DNA from: Oscillospiraceae bacterium
GTDB lineage: Bacteria; Bacillota; Clostridia; Oscillospirales; Ruminococcaceae
Length of the DNA: 53,613 nucleotides
Assembly (NCBI GenBank): GCA_017468865.1
Contig: JAFUHM010000080.1
Span: forward strand, 1 to 53,613
Direction: 5' to 3'
This document shows positions 34,267 to 42,392 of the stretch, in pieces. The position numbers and the translations under genes are program-made. Numbering within the stretch: the first letter of the stretch is position 1; every line of letters begins with the position of its first letter. Below the pieces are notes generated by a model. That model did no database searches, was not told where the DNA came from, and was given only the letters and a program-made list of their open reading frames with translations.

Positions 34267-34758
34267 ATGAACTTTGCATATGTTGTTGTGTTGTTTTTCG
34301 GACTGATAGGACTGTGGGCGCTTCTTTACGATGTCCCCGGATTTCTGCTGTATCACAGGGAGGTACAGGCAAGGGCAAAGAACGGTAAAAGATACATCTC
34401 AGCCAATGCAAAGACGAGGACGGAAAACAGGTCAAGAGGTCAGTACGGCAAGCCCGACGGTGATGTTCGGGTCAAATCGGCGACCTTTACATATGAGGAA
34501 AACGGAAAAGCCGTCATAGCGACAGCAGTCAATCTTCTGGGTGATGACAATCTTTATCTGGAAAACGGCAGGATCTACACGATAAAGGTATCCCCCTTCG
34601 ATCCCCATAAGTGTTATTTCCCTGCCGGACAGCTCTATCAGGGATGCAGCATCCCTGCAAAGGTATTCATTTTCGTAAAAAGGGCGATACCGAAGTTCAC
34701 AGGCATCCTGTTTGTCGCCATCGCATGGTTTGCCTACACCAATTTCATCATCGATTAG
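34267..34758 (+). CDS. DUF3592-like membrane protein
   Basis: 163 residues: a membrane helix at the N-terminus (about 5-27, YVVVLFFGLIGLWALLYDV), a beta-rich soluble domain of about 100 residues (SATFTYEENGKAVIATAVNLL, LYLENGRIYTIKVSPFDPHKCYF in pieces), and a C-terminal helix (about 143-160). The organisation and the NG-x-Y-TIKVSPFDP-type stretch recall DUF3592 proteins, but the match is loose. The ATG at 34267 has GAGGAG. It may be co-transcribed with the next gene 60 bases on. No function is known. Confidence 0.6.
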   Translation: MNFAYVVVLFFGLIGLWALLYDVPGFLLYHREVQARAKNGKRYISANAKTRTENRSRGQYGKPDGDVRVKSATFTYEENGKAVIATAVNLLGDDNLYLENGRIYTIKVSPFDPHKCYFPAGQLYQGCSIPAKVFIFVKRAIPKFTGILFVAIAWFAYTNFIID

Positions 34759-34818
34759 CCTTGCAGCCTCTTCCGACAGTTAAGGCGCATCACAGGTCAG
34801 TATAAAGGAGAAAGAGAC

Positions 34819-35418
34819 ATGGGATTTTTTGACAGTTTATTCAACAGTGCAAAGGAGATCATCGACGGCTCAAGGCAGGCTGTCGAAAACATACAGTGCG
34901 ATATGGAACAGGACAGCAGCGAAAGATACGATCATCCGTCAGAGCCGCTCCCTGCCGCTGAAGTGCATACCGTATCACACGGGAAGGATGTCGTCTTTAT
35001 GCTCTCGGGCGATTTTACCGAGCATGGAGGATATACAAGTTCAGCCGTCTCATTCAAGTATGACCCGGAACACCTCAGCGTACTGGAGTGGGATGACGAG
35101 AACGAGATGACCGTTTCCCTGCTCGAAGGCACGGGAGATTTCGATGAGATCACCGAGTGCATCGAAGAATATCTTTCAGGCGGGACACCCGACACGGAAG
35201 TATTTGAAGCTTTCAGCGGCAGTCAGTATATGTTCAGAGCCAAGCTCGAAGCATCGGATTATATAATGTACTTCTACGTTCTGAGAAGCGATACGTCCGA
35301 TGCGTATGACTGCGATGTCCTGTTATTGTTCTATCCCTCCGAAGTCCGCAGCACCGCTCTGGAGAAAAAGCTGACGGCTTGTTTTGATGAAGCAGCAAGG
35401 ACACTGACAGTTTCCTGA
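34819..35418 (+). CDS. Hypothetical acidic protein
   Basis: 199 residues, strongly acidic, without signal or membrane segment. An amphipathic N-terminal helix (MGFFDSLFNSAKEIIDGSRQ) leads into a beta-rich domain. Unassigned: alternating strands (DVVFMLSGDF, SAVSFKYDPE, DEITECIEEYLSG, MYFYVLRSDT, VLLLFYPSEV) suggest an alpha/beta fold. AAGGAGAAAG precedes the ATG. A long hairpin (35452-35489) follows the stop. Confidence 0.65.
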   Translation: MGFFDSLFNSAKEIIDGSRQAVENIQCDMEQDSSERYDHPSEPLPAAEVHTVSHGKDVVFMLSGDFTEHGGYTSSAVSFKYDPEHLSVLEWDDENEMTVSLLEGTGDFDEITECIEEYLSGGTPDTEVFEAFSGSQYMFRAKLEASDYIMYFYVLRSDTSDAYDCDVLLLFYPSEVRSTALEKKLTACFDEAARTLTVS

Positions 35419-35451
35419 CAGTTCATGCGGGCTGACGCCCCGAACAGAGTT

Positions 35452-35489
35452 ATATGTCCCTGAGCGTATCCTCACGCTCAGGGACATAT
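35452..35489 (+). terminator. Long hairpin after the hypothetical gene, likely terminator
   Basis: ATATGTCCCTGAGCG pairs perfectly with CGCTCAGGGACATAT (15 bp, 8-base loop). It lacks a proper T-run, so the terminator role is probable rather than certain. Confidence 0.6.
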
Positions 35490-35555
35490 CTATGGTCATC
35501 CGAACATAAGCCGATGCTTTGCCGCATAAAACAAGGGAAAAATTTAAATTTCCTC

Positions 35556-35584
35556 TTGACAAATATATTTTAATGTGTTATAAT
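35556..35584 (+). promoter_or_regulatory. Promoter of the lysine operon
   Basis: TTGACA (35556-35561), 17 bases, TATAAT (35579-35584). Transcription would begin just before the riboswitch P1 strand. Confidence 0.88.
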
Positions 35585-35593
35585 AACTGCAAC

Positions 35594-35763
35594 ACGATAG
35601 AGGCGCAGTAAAGATGAGTAGCTTACGTTCAGGTGTCCCGCCGTTTATGCGTAGGTGAAAGGCGATACTGCCGAAGGTCAGGACAGACGGGTAAATGTCC
35701 TTTCCTGAGTGTACGGTCAACAGCCCTACGCTTGTCACCCTTTCGGGTGGAGTGCTATCTGTA
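35594..35763 (+). promoter_or_regulatory. Lysine riboswitch (L-box)
   Basis: The conserved L-box elements are visible: GATAGAGGCGC at the 5' side, AGATGAGTAGC, GGTGAAAGGCG, GCCGAAGG, AGGACAGACGGG, and CACCCTTTCGGGTGGAGTGCTATCTG at the 3' side (seen in pieces up to 35763). GATAG (35596-35600) pairs with CTATC to close P1. A terminator hairpin follows at 35798-35826, so lysine would promote early termination. The genes behind it make lysine precursors, consistent with feedback control. Confidence 0.93.
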
Positions 35764-35797
35764 TCGGCTCATTTGCCGAGATAGTATTGCCTTTATC

Positions 35798-35826
35798 GAT
35801 CGGATCATTTGATTCGGTCTTTTTTC
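35798..35826 (+). terminator. Lysine riboswitch expression-platform terminator
   Basis: GATCGGATCA (35798-35807) pairs with TGATTCGGTC (35810-35819), allowing G-U pairs; TTTTTT follows at 35820. It lies between the L-box and asd. Confidence 0.8.
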
Positions 35827-35898
35827 GTATCCGCAGAGATCAGCCGTATGAGACGGCTGCCTGCGTACATCATCAGGTTTTACAGGAGGTCATGTGTC

Positions 35899-36981
35899 AT
35901 GAATTTCAATGTAGGGATAATCGGTGCTACGGGTATGGTGGGACAGCGTTTTGCGCTGCTCCTGGAAAATCATCCCTGGTTCAATGTGAAGGTACTTGCC
36001 GCTTCACCCAGGAGCGCAGGCAAGACATACCGTGAGGCTGTGGGCAGCCGCTGGGCATTCAGGGATCAGCCCATGCCCGAAAAGTTTGCGGATATGGTCA
36101 TCATGGACGCAACTGCCGATATCGAAAAGATCGCATCACAGGTGGACTTCGTCTTCTGTGCGGTGGATATGAAGAAGGATGAGATCAAGGCTCTTGAGGA
36201 AGCATACGCAAAGGCAGAGTGCCCCGTAGTTTCCAACAATTCCGCAAACCGCTTCACACCTGACGTTCCCATGGTGGTACCCGAGATAAATCCCGAACAT
36301 ATCGAGATCATTGCGGCTCAGCGAAAGCGTCTGGGCACAAAGAGAGGCTTTATCGCAGTCAAGTCCAACTGCTCGCTCCAGAGCTATGTTCCCGCACTCA
36401 ATCCTCTCATGAAGGACTTCGGCGTTGACAAGGCTATGGTATGCACATATCAGGCTATCTCCGGTGCCGGCAAGACATTTGAGACTATGCCCCAGATCAT
36501 CGACAACGTTATCCCCTACATCGGCGGAGAAGAAGAGAAATCCGAGCAGGAGCCTCTGAAGATATGGGGACATATCGAGGGCGACCGCATCGTGAGCGCC
36601 ATCACTCCCCATATTTCCGCCCAGTGCCTGAGAGTGCCTGTTTCAGACGGACATACTGCCGCTATATTCGTAAAGTTCGACAGGAAGCCCACTAAGGAGC
36701 AGATACTTGAGGCATGGAAGAATTTCTCGGGCGTTCCCCAGCAGCTCGGCCTTCCCTCCGCTCCCAAGCAGTTCCTCCACTATTTTGAGGAGAACGACCG
36801 TCCCCAGGCAAAGCTCGACAGAATGATCGAAAACGGCATGGCTGTTTCCATCGGCAGACTTCGTGAAGACATAATCTTTGACTATAAGTTCGTTTGCCTC
36901 TCGCACAACACTCTCAGAGGCGCTGCGGGCGGTGCCGTTCTTATGGCAGAGCTTCTCGCAGCAAAGGGATATTTTGACTGA
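35899..36981 (+). CDS. asd: Aspartate-semialdehyde dehydrogenase (archaeal/fungal-type branch)
   Basis: Reduces aspartyl phosphate to aspartate semialdehyde, the branch point to lysine, threonine and methionine. 360 residues. The NADP-binding loop is GIIGATGMVGQRF (7-19) and the catalytic Cys158 is in KSNCSLQ; NNSANRFTPDVPMVVPEINP is characteristic of the archaeal/eukaryotic-like Asd branch (TIGR00978 type) rather than the E. coli type. The ATG at 35899 has AGGAGG 9 bases upstream. The frame is open earlier, but that part lies in the riboswitch terminator. First gene of the lysine operon. Confidence 0.95.
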   Translation: MNFNVGIIGATGMVGQRFALLLENHPWFNVKVLAASPRSAGKTYREAVGSRWAFRDQPMPEKFADMVIMDATADIEKIASQVDFVFCAVDMKKDEIKALEEAYAKAECPVVSNNSANRFTPDVPMVVPEINPEHIEIIAAQRKRLGTKRGFIAVKSNCSLQSYVPALNPLMKDFGVDKAMVCTYQAISGAGKTFETMPQIIDNVIPYIGGEEEKSEQEPLKIWGHIEGDRIVSAITPHISAQCLRVPVSDGHTAAIFVKFDRKPTKEQILEAWKNFSGVPQQLGLPSAPKQFLHYFEENDRPQAKLDRMIENGMAVSIGRLREDIIFDYKFVCLSHNTLRGAAGGAVLMAELLAAKGYFD

Positions 36982-36983
36982 TA

Positions 36984-37559
36984 ATGGACTTCTTCACATC
37001 CGATCTGCACCTTGGTCATGAAGACAGGGTGATATGGGACAAAAGACCTTTCAGAAATGCGGCTCATATGTTTGATGTGATGCGTGACAGATGGAACGCT
37101 AAGGTAGCAGACAGTGATGATGTGTGGATAATCGGCGACTTCACCTACTATGGTGAGGAAAGTGATGACACTATCCGCCGATATGCAGAAGCACTCAGAG
37201 GCAGAAAGCACCTTATCTACGGCAACCACGATGTAAGGATAACAGAAAGCAGAGAGCTACAGAGCCTTTTTACCGAATGTGTGTATCAGAAATATATTGA
37301 ATCAGAGGGCAGGATGATATTCATGTACCATTACCCTCTGGTCGAATGGTACAGAAGGCCCAGGGGCTGTTATCTGATATACGGTCATATCCACGCCGGC
37401 CGTGATGACGGATATGAATTTATGGCGACTCACAGAACAGACAGCGCATTCAACGCAGGTGTAATGATAAACGATTATGTTCCTGTTACATTTGATGAGC
37501 TGAAAGCAAATAATCTGAGATATTACAACGCTTTTCCGATAAAAGGAGAAAAAACATGA
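36984..37559 (+). CDS. Calcineurin-like metallophosphoesterase
   Basis: 191 residues with a complete metallophosphoesterase motif set. These are FTSDLHLGHED (Asp/His), VWIIGDFTY (GD), LIYGNHDVR (GNHD), MFMYHYPL-like FMYHYPLVEW (His), and YGHIHAG (GHxH). Two metal ions would be bound. The substrate is unknown; small phosphodiesters or nucleotides are typical for stand-alone members. It starts 2 bases after the asd stop and its stop overlaps the dapA ATG (ATGA). It is therefore firmly inside the lysine operon and under the lysine riboswitch. Confidence 0.88.
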   Translation: MDFFTSDLHLGHEDRVIWDKRPFRNAAHMFDVMRDRWNAKVADSDDVWIIGDFTYYGEESDDTIRRYAEALRGRKHLIYGNHDVRITESRELQSLFTECVYQKYIESEGRMIFMYHYPLVEWYRRPRGCYLIYGHIHAGRDDGYEFMATHRTDSAFNAGVMINDYVPVTFDELKANNLRYYNAFPIKGEKT

Positions 37560-38446
37560 AAAACACTATTTTTACAGGTGCCGGTGTTGCTATCGTCACA
37601 CCTATGAACGCCGACGGAAGTGTGAACTATGCTGTTCTCGGCGAAATGATAGAGATGCAGATAGCAGGCAAGACCGACGCAATAATAATCTGCGGCACCA
37701 CAGGCGAATCCTCCACCCTTACGGATGAGGAGCACAGAGAGTGCATCCGCTACACCATAGAGAAGGTACACGGACGTGTACCCGTTATCGCAGGCACGGG
37801 AAGCAATGATACCGCCTATGCCATCGAGCTTTCCAAGGAAGCAGACAAGATGGGGGCTGATGGTCTTCTGCTGGTGACCCCCTACTACAACAAGACCTCC
37901 CAGAGAGGACTTATCGCACATTACACCGCTATCGCCGATGCGGTAAACATCCCCTGCATACTGTACAACGTTCCCTCCCGCACAGGGGTGAACATTGCCG
38001 TTGACACCATGAAGACTCTGGGTCAGCACAAGAATATCGCTGCCGTCAAGGAGGCAAGCGGAAATATTTCCGCAATTGCAAAGATATGCGCAGAGTGCGG
38101 TGATCTCATCGACGTTTACAGCGGAAACGACGATCAGATAGTTCCCATAATGGCTCTGGGCGGAAAGGGCGTTATCTCCGTAATGTCGAACGTTGCTCCT
38201 GCACAGACACACGCTATCGCACAGTGCTGTCTCGACAACAACTTCCCCGAGGCTGCAAGCCTTGCGGCAAAGTACCTTCCTCTTGCAAATGCCCTCTTCT
38301 GCGATGTCAACCCCATCCCCGTAAAGGAAGCCCTTAACATGATGGGTATCGCAGCAGGTCCCTGCAGGCTCCCCCTCTATGAAATGGAGGACAGCAAGAA
38401 GGCACTTCTCCGCAATGAGCTTGTAAGAGCCGGACTTATCAAGTGA
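37556..38446 (+). CDS. dapA: 4-Hydroxy-tetrahydrodipicolinate synthase
   Basis: Condenses pyruvate with aspartate semialdehyde. 296 residues, TIM barrel. GTTGE at 47-51 (carboxylate binding), Tyr137 in LYNVPSRTG and the Schiff-base Lys165 in AAVKEASGN are all present. YYNKTSQRGL is also typical. AAGGAG precedes the ATG within the end of the metallophosphoesterase gene. Confidence 0.97.
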   Translation: MKNTIFTGAGVAIVTPMNADGSVNYAVLGEMIEMQIAGKTDAIIICGTTGESSTLTDEEHRECIRYTIEKVHGRVPVIAGTGSNDTAYAIELSKEADKMGADGLLLVTPYYNKTSQRGLIAHYTAIADAVNIPCILYNVPSRTGVNIAVDTMKTLGQHKNIAAVKEASGNISAIAKICAECGDLIDVYSGNDDQIVPIMALGGKGVISVMSNVAPAQTHAIAQCCLDNNFPEAASLAAKYLPLANALFCDVNPIPVKEALNMMGIAAGPCRLPLYEMEDSKKALLRNELVRAGLIK

Positions 38447-38454
38447 GGTAGATC

Positions 38455-39213
38455 ATGGTAAAAGTTGTCATAACAGGTGCCAACGGACATATGGGCAAAG
38501 TCATCGCAGATGTGATCGGAAAGCGTGATGACTGCACGGTTATTGCGGGCATTGACCTCAACACCACTCCAAACGGTGTGTTCCCCATAGTGGAAAAGCC
38601 TTCCCAGCTGCCTGAAAGACCTGATGTTATCATTGATTTTTCACACCCTTCGGCTCTTGACGGGCTCCTTTCCTACTGCAAGGCAAACAGCGTGGCAATA
38701 GTCATAGGAACTACGGGCTATACCGCAGAGCAGAAGGAGCAGATCAAGGCAGCATCATCGGATATCCCCGTATTCTTTACGTTCAATATGTCTCTGGGCG
38801 TAAATCTGCTGGCTGACCTTGCTAAGCGTGCGGTAAAGATACTCGGTGGTCAGTTCGACATAGAGATACTTGAAAAGCATCACAATCAGAAGATAGACGC
38901 TCCCAGCGGCACCGCCCTCATGCTGGCTGATGCCATAAACTCCGCATCGGATACCGAATATGAATATGTCTATGACAGGCACAGCGTAAGGAAGAAGAGA
39001 GATGCAAAGGAACTTGGCATCTCTGCCGTAAGAGGCGGAACAATAGTCGGAGAACATGACATAATATTTGCAGGCCGTGATGAGGTCATCACCCTTTCAC
39101 ACCATGCGGCTTCAAAGGAAGTCTTTGGTGTCGGTGCAGTCAATGCTGCGGTATTTCTCGCAGGCAAGCCCGCAGGTATGTATGATATGAAACAGCTCAT
39201 GGATGAGATCTGA
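38455..39213 (+). CDS. dapB: 4-Hydroxy-tetrahydrodipicolinate reductase
   Basis: Reduces the DapA product with NAD(P)H. 252 residues. The dinucleotide loop is GANGHMGK (8-15), and the substrate-binding EKHHNQKIDAPSGTA segment carries His142/His143 and Lys146. It follows dapA by 8 bases with GAGGTAG upstream and is followed by a strong hairpin, so it is the last gene of the operon. The later lysine genes are elsewhere. Confidence 0.97.
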   Translation: MVKVVITGANGHMGKVIADVIGKRDDCTVIAGIDLNTTPNGVFPIVEKPSQLPERPDVIIDFSHPSALDGLLSYCKANSVAIVIGTTGYTAEQKEQIKAASSDIPVFFTFNMSLGVNLLADLAKRAVKILGGQFDIEILEKHHNQKIDAPSGTALMLADAINSASDTEYEYVYDRHSVRKKRDAKELGISAVRGGTIVGEHDIIFAGRDEVITLSHHAASKEVFGVGAVNAAVFLAGKPAGMYDMKQLMDEI

Positions 39214-39217
39214 CACA

Positions 39218-39248
39218 CAGCGGACGGATGATATTCCGTCCGCTGTTT
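39218..39248 (+). terminator. Terminator of the lysine operon
   Basis: CAGCGGACGGA (39218-39228) pairs with TCCGTCCGCTG (39235-39245), followed by TTT. It starts 4 bases after the dapB stop. Confidence 0.75.
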
Positions 39249-39306
39249 CCCTGCACTCTGTCTTTACGTTCCGCAGTGATCTGCCTGTCGTTTTTTTGCC
39301 GATATC

Positions 39307-39328
39307 CATTGCATTTTATGATGCAATG
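39307..39328. promoter_or_regulatory. Palindromic putative operator across the alr promoter
   Basis: CATTGCAT and ATGCAATG are perfect 8-bp inverted arms around a 6-base centre. They cover the -35 box and most of the spacer of the alr promoter. Steric repression by a dimeric regulator is the simplest reading; no regulator is identified. Confidence 0.55.
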
Positions 39329-39337
39329 TGCTATAAT
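39309..39337 (+). promoter_or_regulatory. alr promoter
   Basis: TTGCAT (39309-39314), 17 bases, TATAAT (39332-39337). The -35 hexamer is part of a palindrome described separately. Confidence 0.75.
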
Positions 39338-39372
39338 GGAACGTAGCTTAAAAATCTTCAAAAGGTGATCTT

Positions 39373-40527
39373 ATGTCTTATTTAAAGCGTGCGTGGGCGC
39401 AAATACACCTTGACCGCCTCGGTCATAATCTTGAGATACTGTCAAACTCCGTGGATACCCAGGTCTGCTGCGTGGTGAAGGCTAATGCCTACGGACACGA
39501 TGACGGAACTATCGCAGGATATCTCGAACGGCACGGCATATCGTTCTTTGCGGTGTCAAACATCAGGGAAGCCATCACTCTGCGTGAACACGGTGTATCC
39601 GGTGAGATACTTATCCTTGGTCACACCCCCTGCGAACACGCACGGGAACTGTCCGACTATGACATAATACAGACTGCCGTCTCCCGTGATTACGCACGGA
39701 AGCTGTCAGATGAGGCTGTCAGATGCAAAGTCACTGTCAAGATACATCTTGCGGTGGATACGGGCATGGGCAGGATAGGCGAACCGGCTGACAAGGCACT
39801 TGAAGCCGCCATTGATATAGCCGGGATGAAGGGGGTGGAGCTTGACGGCATCTTCACTCACTTTGCCGCTGCGGACAGCTATGATGATGATGATATTCTC
39901 TACACCCGTTTGCAGAAGGATCTCTTCTTTAAGACAGCCGATGAGATAAGAGAGCATATGCCCCTGCGCCATGCGCACTGTCTCAACTCTGCGGGGAGCA
40001 TACTGCATTTCGACAAGAGGAGCACTCTGGCACGTTTCGGCATACTTCTCTACGGGCTCACCCCCGACCGCTCCCTCGATCTGGGGCTTGATCTGGTGCC
40101 TGTGATGGATCTGAAAGCGGCTGTGAGCTATGTAAAGACTGTCCCCGCCGGCAAAAGCATCAGCTACGGACGCACATACACCACTTCCCGTGAGACGGTG
40201 ATCGCTACCGTACCTATCGGCTATGCGGACGGTTATCCCCGTTCCCTGTCAAACAAGGGATATGTCATCATCAACGGACGGCGTGCCCCTATAGTCGGGC
40301 GTGTGTGCATGGATCAGCTCATGTGTGACGTTACGGACATACCCGATGTATGCGAGGGAACGACGGTGACACTCATCGGCAGCGACGGGAATGAAAGGAT
40401 AACCGCCGATGACATCGCCGCTCTGACCGATACCATCGGATATGAGATCGTCTGCGGCATATCCAAGAGGATACCCCGTGTGATAACCCAGAACGGCAAG
40501 ATAACCGCCGTGAGGGAATACTACTGA
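39373..40527 (+). CDS. alr: Alanine racemase
   Basis: Interconverts L- and D-alanine for peptidoglycan. 384 residues. The PLP lysine is Lys36 in VVKANAYGHD. AVDTGMGRIG, the ISYGRTYTT and PIGYADGYPRS segments and GRVCMDQLMCDVT in the C-terminal beta domain are standard. The ATG has AAAGGTGA. A single gene with its own promoter, close to the BASS transporter gene 22 bases downstream, which may be co-transcribed. Confidence 0.96.
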   Translation: MSYLKRAWAQIHLDRLGHNLEILSNSVDTQVCCVVKANAYGHDDGTIAGYLERHGISFFAVSNIREAITLREHGVSGEILILGHTPCEHARELSDYDIIQTAVSRDYARKLSDEAVRCKVTVKIHLAVDTGMGRIGEPADKALEAAIDIAGMKGVELDGIFTHFAAADSYDDDDILYTRLQKDLFFKTADEIREHMPLRHAHCLNSAGSILHFDKRSTLARFGILLYGLTPDRSLDLGLDLVPVMDLKAAVSYVKTVPAGKSISYGRTYTTSRETVIATVPIGYADGYPRSLSNKGYVIINGRRAPIVGRVCMDQLMCDVTDIPDVCEGTTVTLIGSDGNERITADDIAALTDTIGYEIVCGISKRIPRVITQNGKITAVREYY

Positions 40528-40549
40528 TCGTGCATCGGAAGGGCACTGT

Positions 40550-41488
40550 ATGAAAAAGATAAGCCTGTTCATCGGAAAATACATGGCATGGATAGTTCTT
40601 GCGGCTGCGGCACTCGCTCTGTTCGTCCCCGAGAGCGGTATGTGGATACAGACAAAATGGATCAACTATCTGCTGATGATAATCATGCTCGGAATGGGGC
40701 TGACGCTGAAGCTGTCCGACCTTGCGATAGTTTTCGCAAGGCCGAAGGATGTTATAACGGGATGCCTGGCGCAGTTTATCGTCATGCCTCTGCTCGCCTT
40801 CATACTGGGGAAGCTGTTCGGTCTGGAAAACGATCTGCTCGTAGGTGTGATACTTGTGGGGACGTGTCCCGGAGGAACTGCAAGCAATGTGATAACATAC
40901 CTGTCCAAGGGGGATACGGCATTGTCCGTAGGGATGACGAGCATAAACACACTGCTCGCTCCCCTGCTCACGCCTTTGCTGACATATCTGTTCCTGCGCA
41001 CATCCGTGAATGTGGATGTGAAGTCGATGTTCCTGTCCATTGTACAGGTAGTGGTGCTCCCCATAGGTCTGGGACTTCTTATCAATAAGCTGTTCAAAAA
41101 GCATACACAGAGGCTGGTGGACGCTCTGCCTGCGGTGTCGGTGCTGTCAATATGCCTTATCAGTGTATCGGTGGTGTCGCACAATAATGAGCGGATACTG
41201 TCCGCCGGAGCGGTGGTGTTCGTCATCGTCATCCTGCATAATCTTCTGGGATACCTGTGCGGATATCTTGTTGCCTGTGCGTGCAGGATGGATACGCCGA
41301 GGAAGAAAGCCGTTGCGATAGAGATAGGTATGCAAAACTCCGGCCTTGCAGTCACCCTTGCGGCAAGTGCCTTCCCGTCACTTCCCATGGCGGCAGTCCC
41401 CGGCGCCATATTCTCCGTATGGCACAATATCTCGGGCGCAGTCCTTGCTGCGATACTGCGCAGAACGGATGACAAGCCGGCAAAGTGA
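40550..41488 (+). CDS. BASS-family (bile acid:Na+ symporter-like) transporter
   Basis: 312 residues, nine to ten transmembrane helices. MLGMGLTLKLSDL and VILVGTCPGGTASNVITYLSKG are signatures of the family; the second is the crossover region that binds sodium. EIGMQNSGLAVTLA is the other conserved motif. Bacterial members carry organic anions such as pantothenate, keto acids or sulfur compounds; the substrate here is open. The ATG at 40550 has GGAAGGG. Confidence 0.9.
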   Translation: MKKISLFIGKYMAWIVLAAAALALFVPESGMWIQTKWINYLLMIIMLGMGLTLKLSDLAIVFARPKDVITGCLAQFIVMPLLAFILGKLFGLENDLLVGVILVGTCPGGTASNVITYLSKGDTALSVGMTSINTLLAPLLTPLLTYLFLRTSVNVDVKSMFLSIVQVVVLPIGLGLLINKLFKKHTQRLVDALPAVSVLSICLISVSVVSHNNERILSAGAVVFVIVILHNLLGYLCGYLVACACRMDTPRKKAVAIEIGMQNSGLAVTLAASAFPSLPMAAVPGAIFSVWHNISGAVLAAILRRTDDKPAK

Positions 41489-41509
41489 TAGATCCGGTCA
41501 TATCAAGCG

Positions 41510-41722
41510 GTGGGAACTTCTGTCTGGCTGAGCTTTGCTTCAGGGCAAAGTCCGTGGGCGACCATAAGCCTGTCTCGCTTCTACCGCAGGAAGGGCGACT
41601 TTATCAAGGAAAAATACTGGTATCTGTACGGCTTCAAGCGGTTCGGTGCATACGGCGCATGGGATTACTACAACGATTATGATGAGCAGCTCGATGTGAA
41701 TTATTACGATGATGATGAATGA
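41510..41722 (+). CDS. Possible small protein or gene remnant (GTG start)
   Basis: 70 codons from a GTG lacking a convincing Shine-Dalgarno. The C-terminal half is rich in Tyr, Trp and Asp (YWYLYGFKRFGAYGAWDYYN, ending NYYDDDE), which does not look like random translation. The frame begins after a TAG at 41489 that follows the transporter stop. It could be the 3' end of a decayed gene or a coupled small gene. No family is recognised. Confidence 0.35.
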   Translation: MGTSVWLSFASGQSPWATISLSRFYRRKGDFIKEKYWYLYGFKRFGAYGAWDYYNDYDEQLDVNYYDDDE

Positions 41723-41736
41723 TCGGAGGATACATG

Positions 41737-42108
41737 ATGAGTATTTATGATAAGGCAGTAAAGTTCGTCACCGGGATGATGCAGAAGATGGATCGATTCA
41801 AAGATATCGACGAGATAGATAATGCGCTCAGCAACGCACATATCATCAGTTACATCATGACCCGTATCGTATGGCTCTCTTTTGCGGGCACGATCATAAC
41901 GCTTATGCTTGTGATGGAAGCAGCCATGCATATAGAAACGAACGCCCGCTGGGTGAGTTTGCCGTCAATGAGCATGGACAATGCGTGCATTCTGTTCAGT
42001 TTTTGTGCACTCATCCTGCTCATATCTGCATTGCTCCGGGAGGCAGCTTCCATATGCATCGGATCGGCAGAGCGACTTAAAGAGATAGTCACAGGCAGGA
42101 ATGAATGA
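41737..42108 (+). CDS. Small two-helix membrane protein
   Basis: 123 residues: an N-terminal amphipathic part (MSIYDKAVKFVTGMMQKMDR), two membrane helices (about 48-70 and 82-103), and a short cytosolic tail. The frame has ATGs at 41719, 41734 and 41737. GGAGG lies 7 bases before the last, which is chosen. It is unrecognised; a small hydrophobic envelope protein is all that can be said. Confidence 0.6.
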   Translation: MSIYDKAVKFVTGMMQKMDRFKDIDEIDNALSNAHIISYIMTRIVWLSFAGTIITLMLVMEAAMHIETNARWVSLPSMSMDNACILFSFCALILLISALLREAASICIGSAERLKEIVTGRNE

Positions 42109-42128
42109 GTAGTTTAAAGATGCAGACC

Positions 42129-42161
42129 GAACGCCGTGTTTCACACTTGAACACGGCGTTC
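42129..42161 (+). terminator. Hairpin after the small membrane protein gene
   Basis: GAACGCCGTGTT (42129-42140) pairs perfectly with AACACGGCGTTC (42150-42161). It begins 20 bases after the stop. No T-run follows, so the terminator role is uncertain. The remainder of 42162-42298 shows nothing recognisable. Confidence 0.5.
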
Positions 42162-42298
42162 AACTTGCTGAAAAAATACTCTACTTGTCCCACGTTAAAT
42201 ATATGACGTATCTATTGCATTCGTCATCATTAAAGGCCGTGCCTGCACCATTCATCATTCGGATATATACACTCTGCTTAAAAAATTCTTCATATCTA

Positions 42299-42327
42299 TT
42301 GATTATTCCTAAATTTTGTGGTATAAT
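42299..42327 (+). promoter_or_regulatory. Promoter of the secreted-protein block
   Basis: TTGATT (42299-42304), 17 bases, TATAAT (42322-42327). It lies about 65 bases before the ATG of the large exported protein. An ATAAGCAG direct repeat lies just downstream. Confidence 0.75.
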
Positions 42328-42392
42328 ATAAGCAGTATATAAGCAGCTTCAATTGACAGATCGTTCAGACACAATAAGGCAGGTGTATACGA

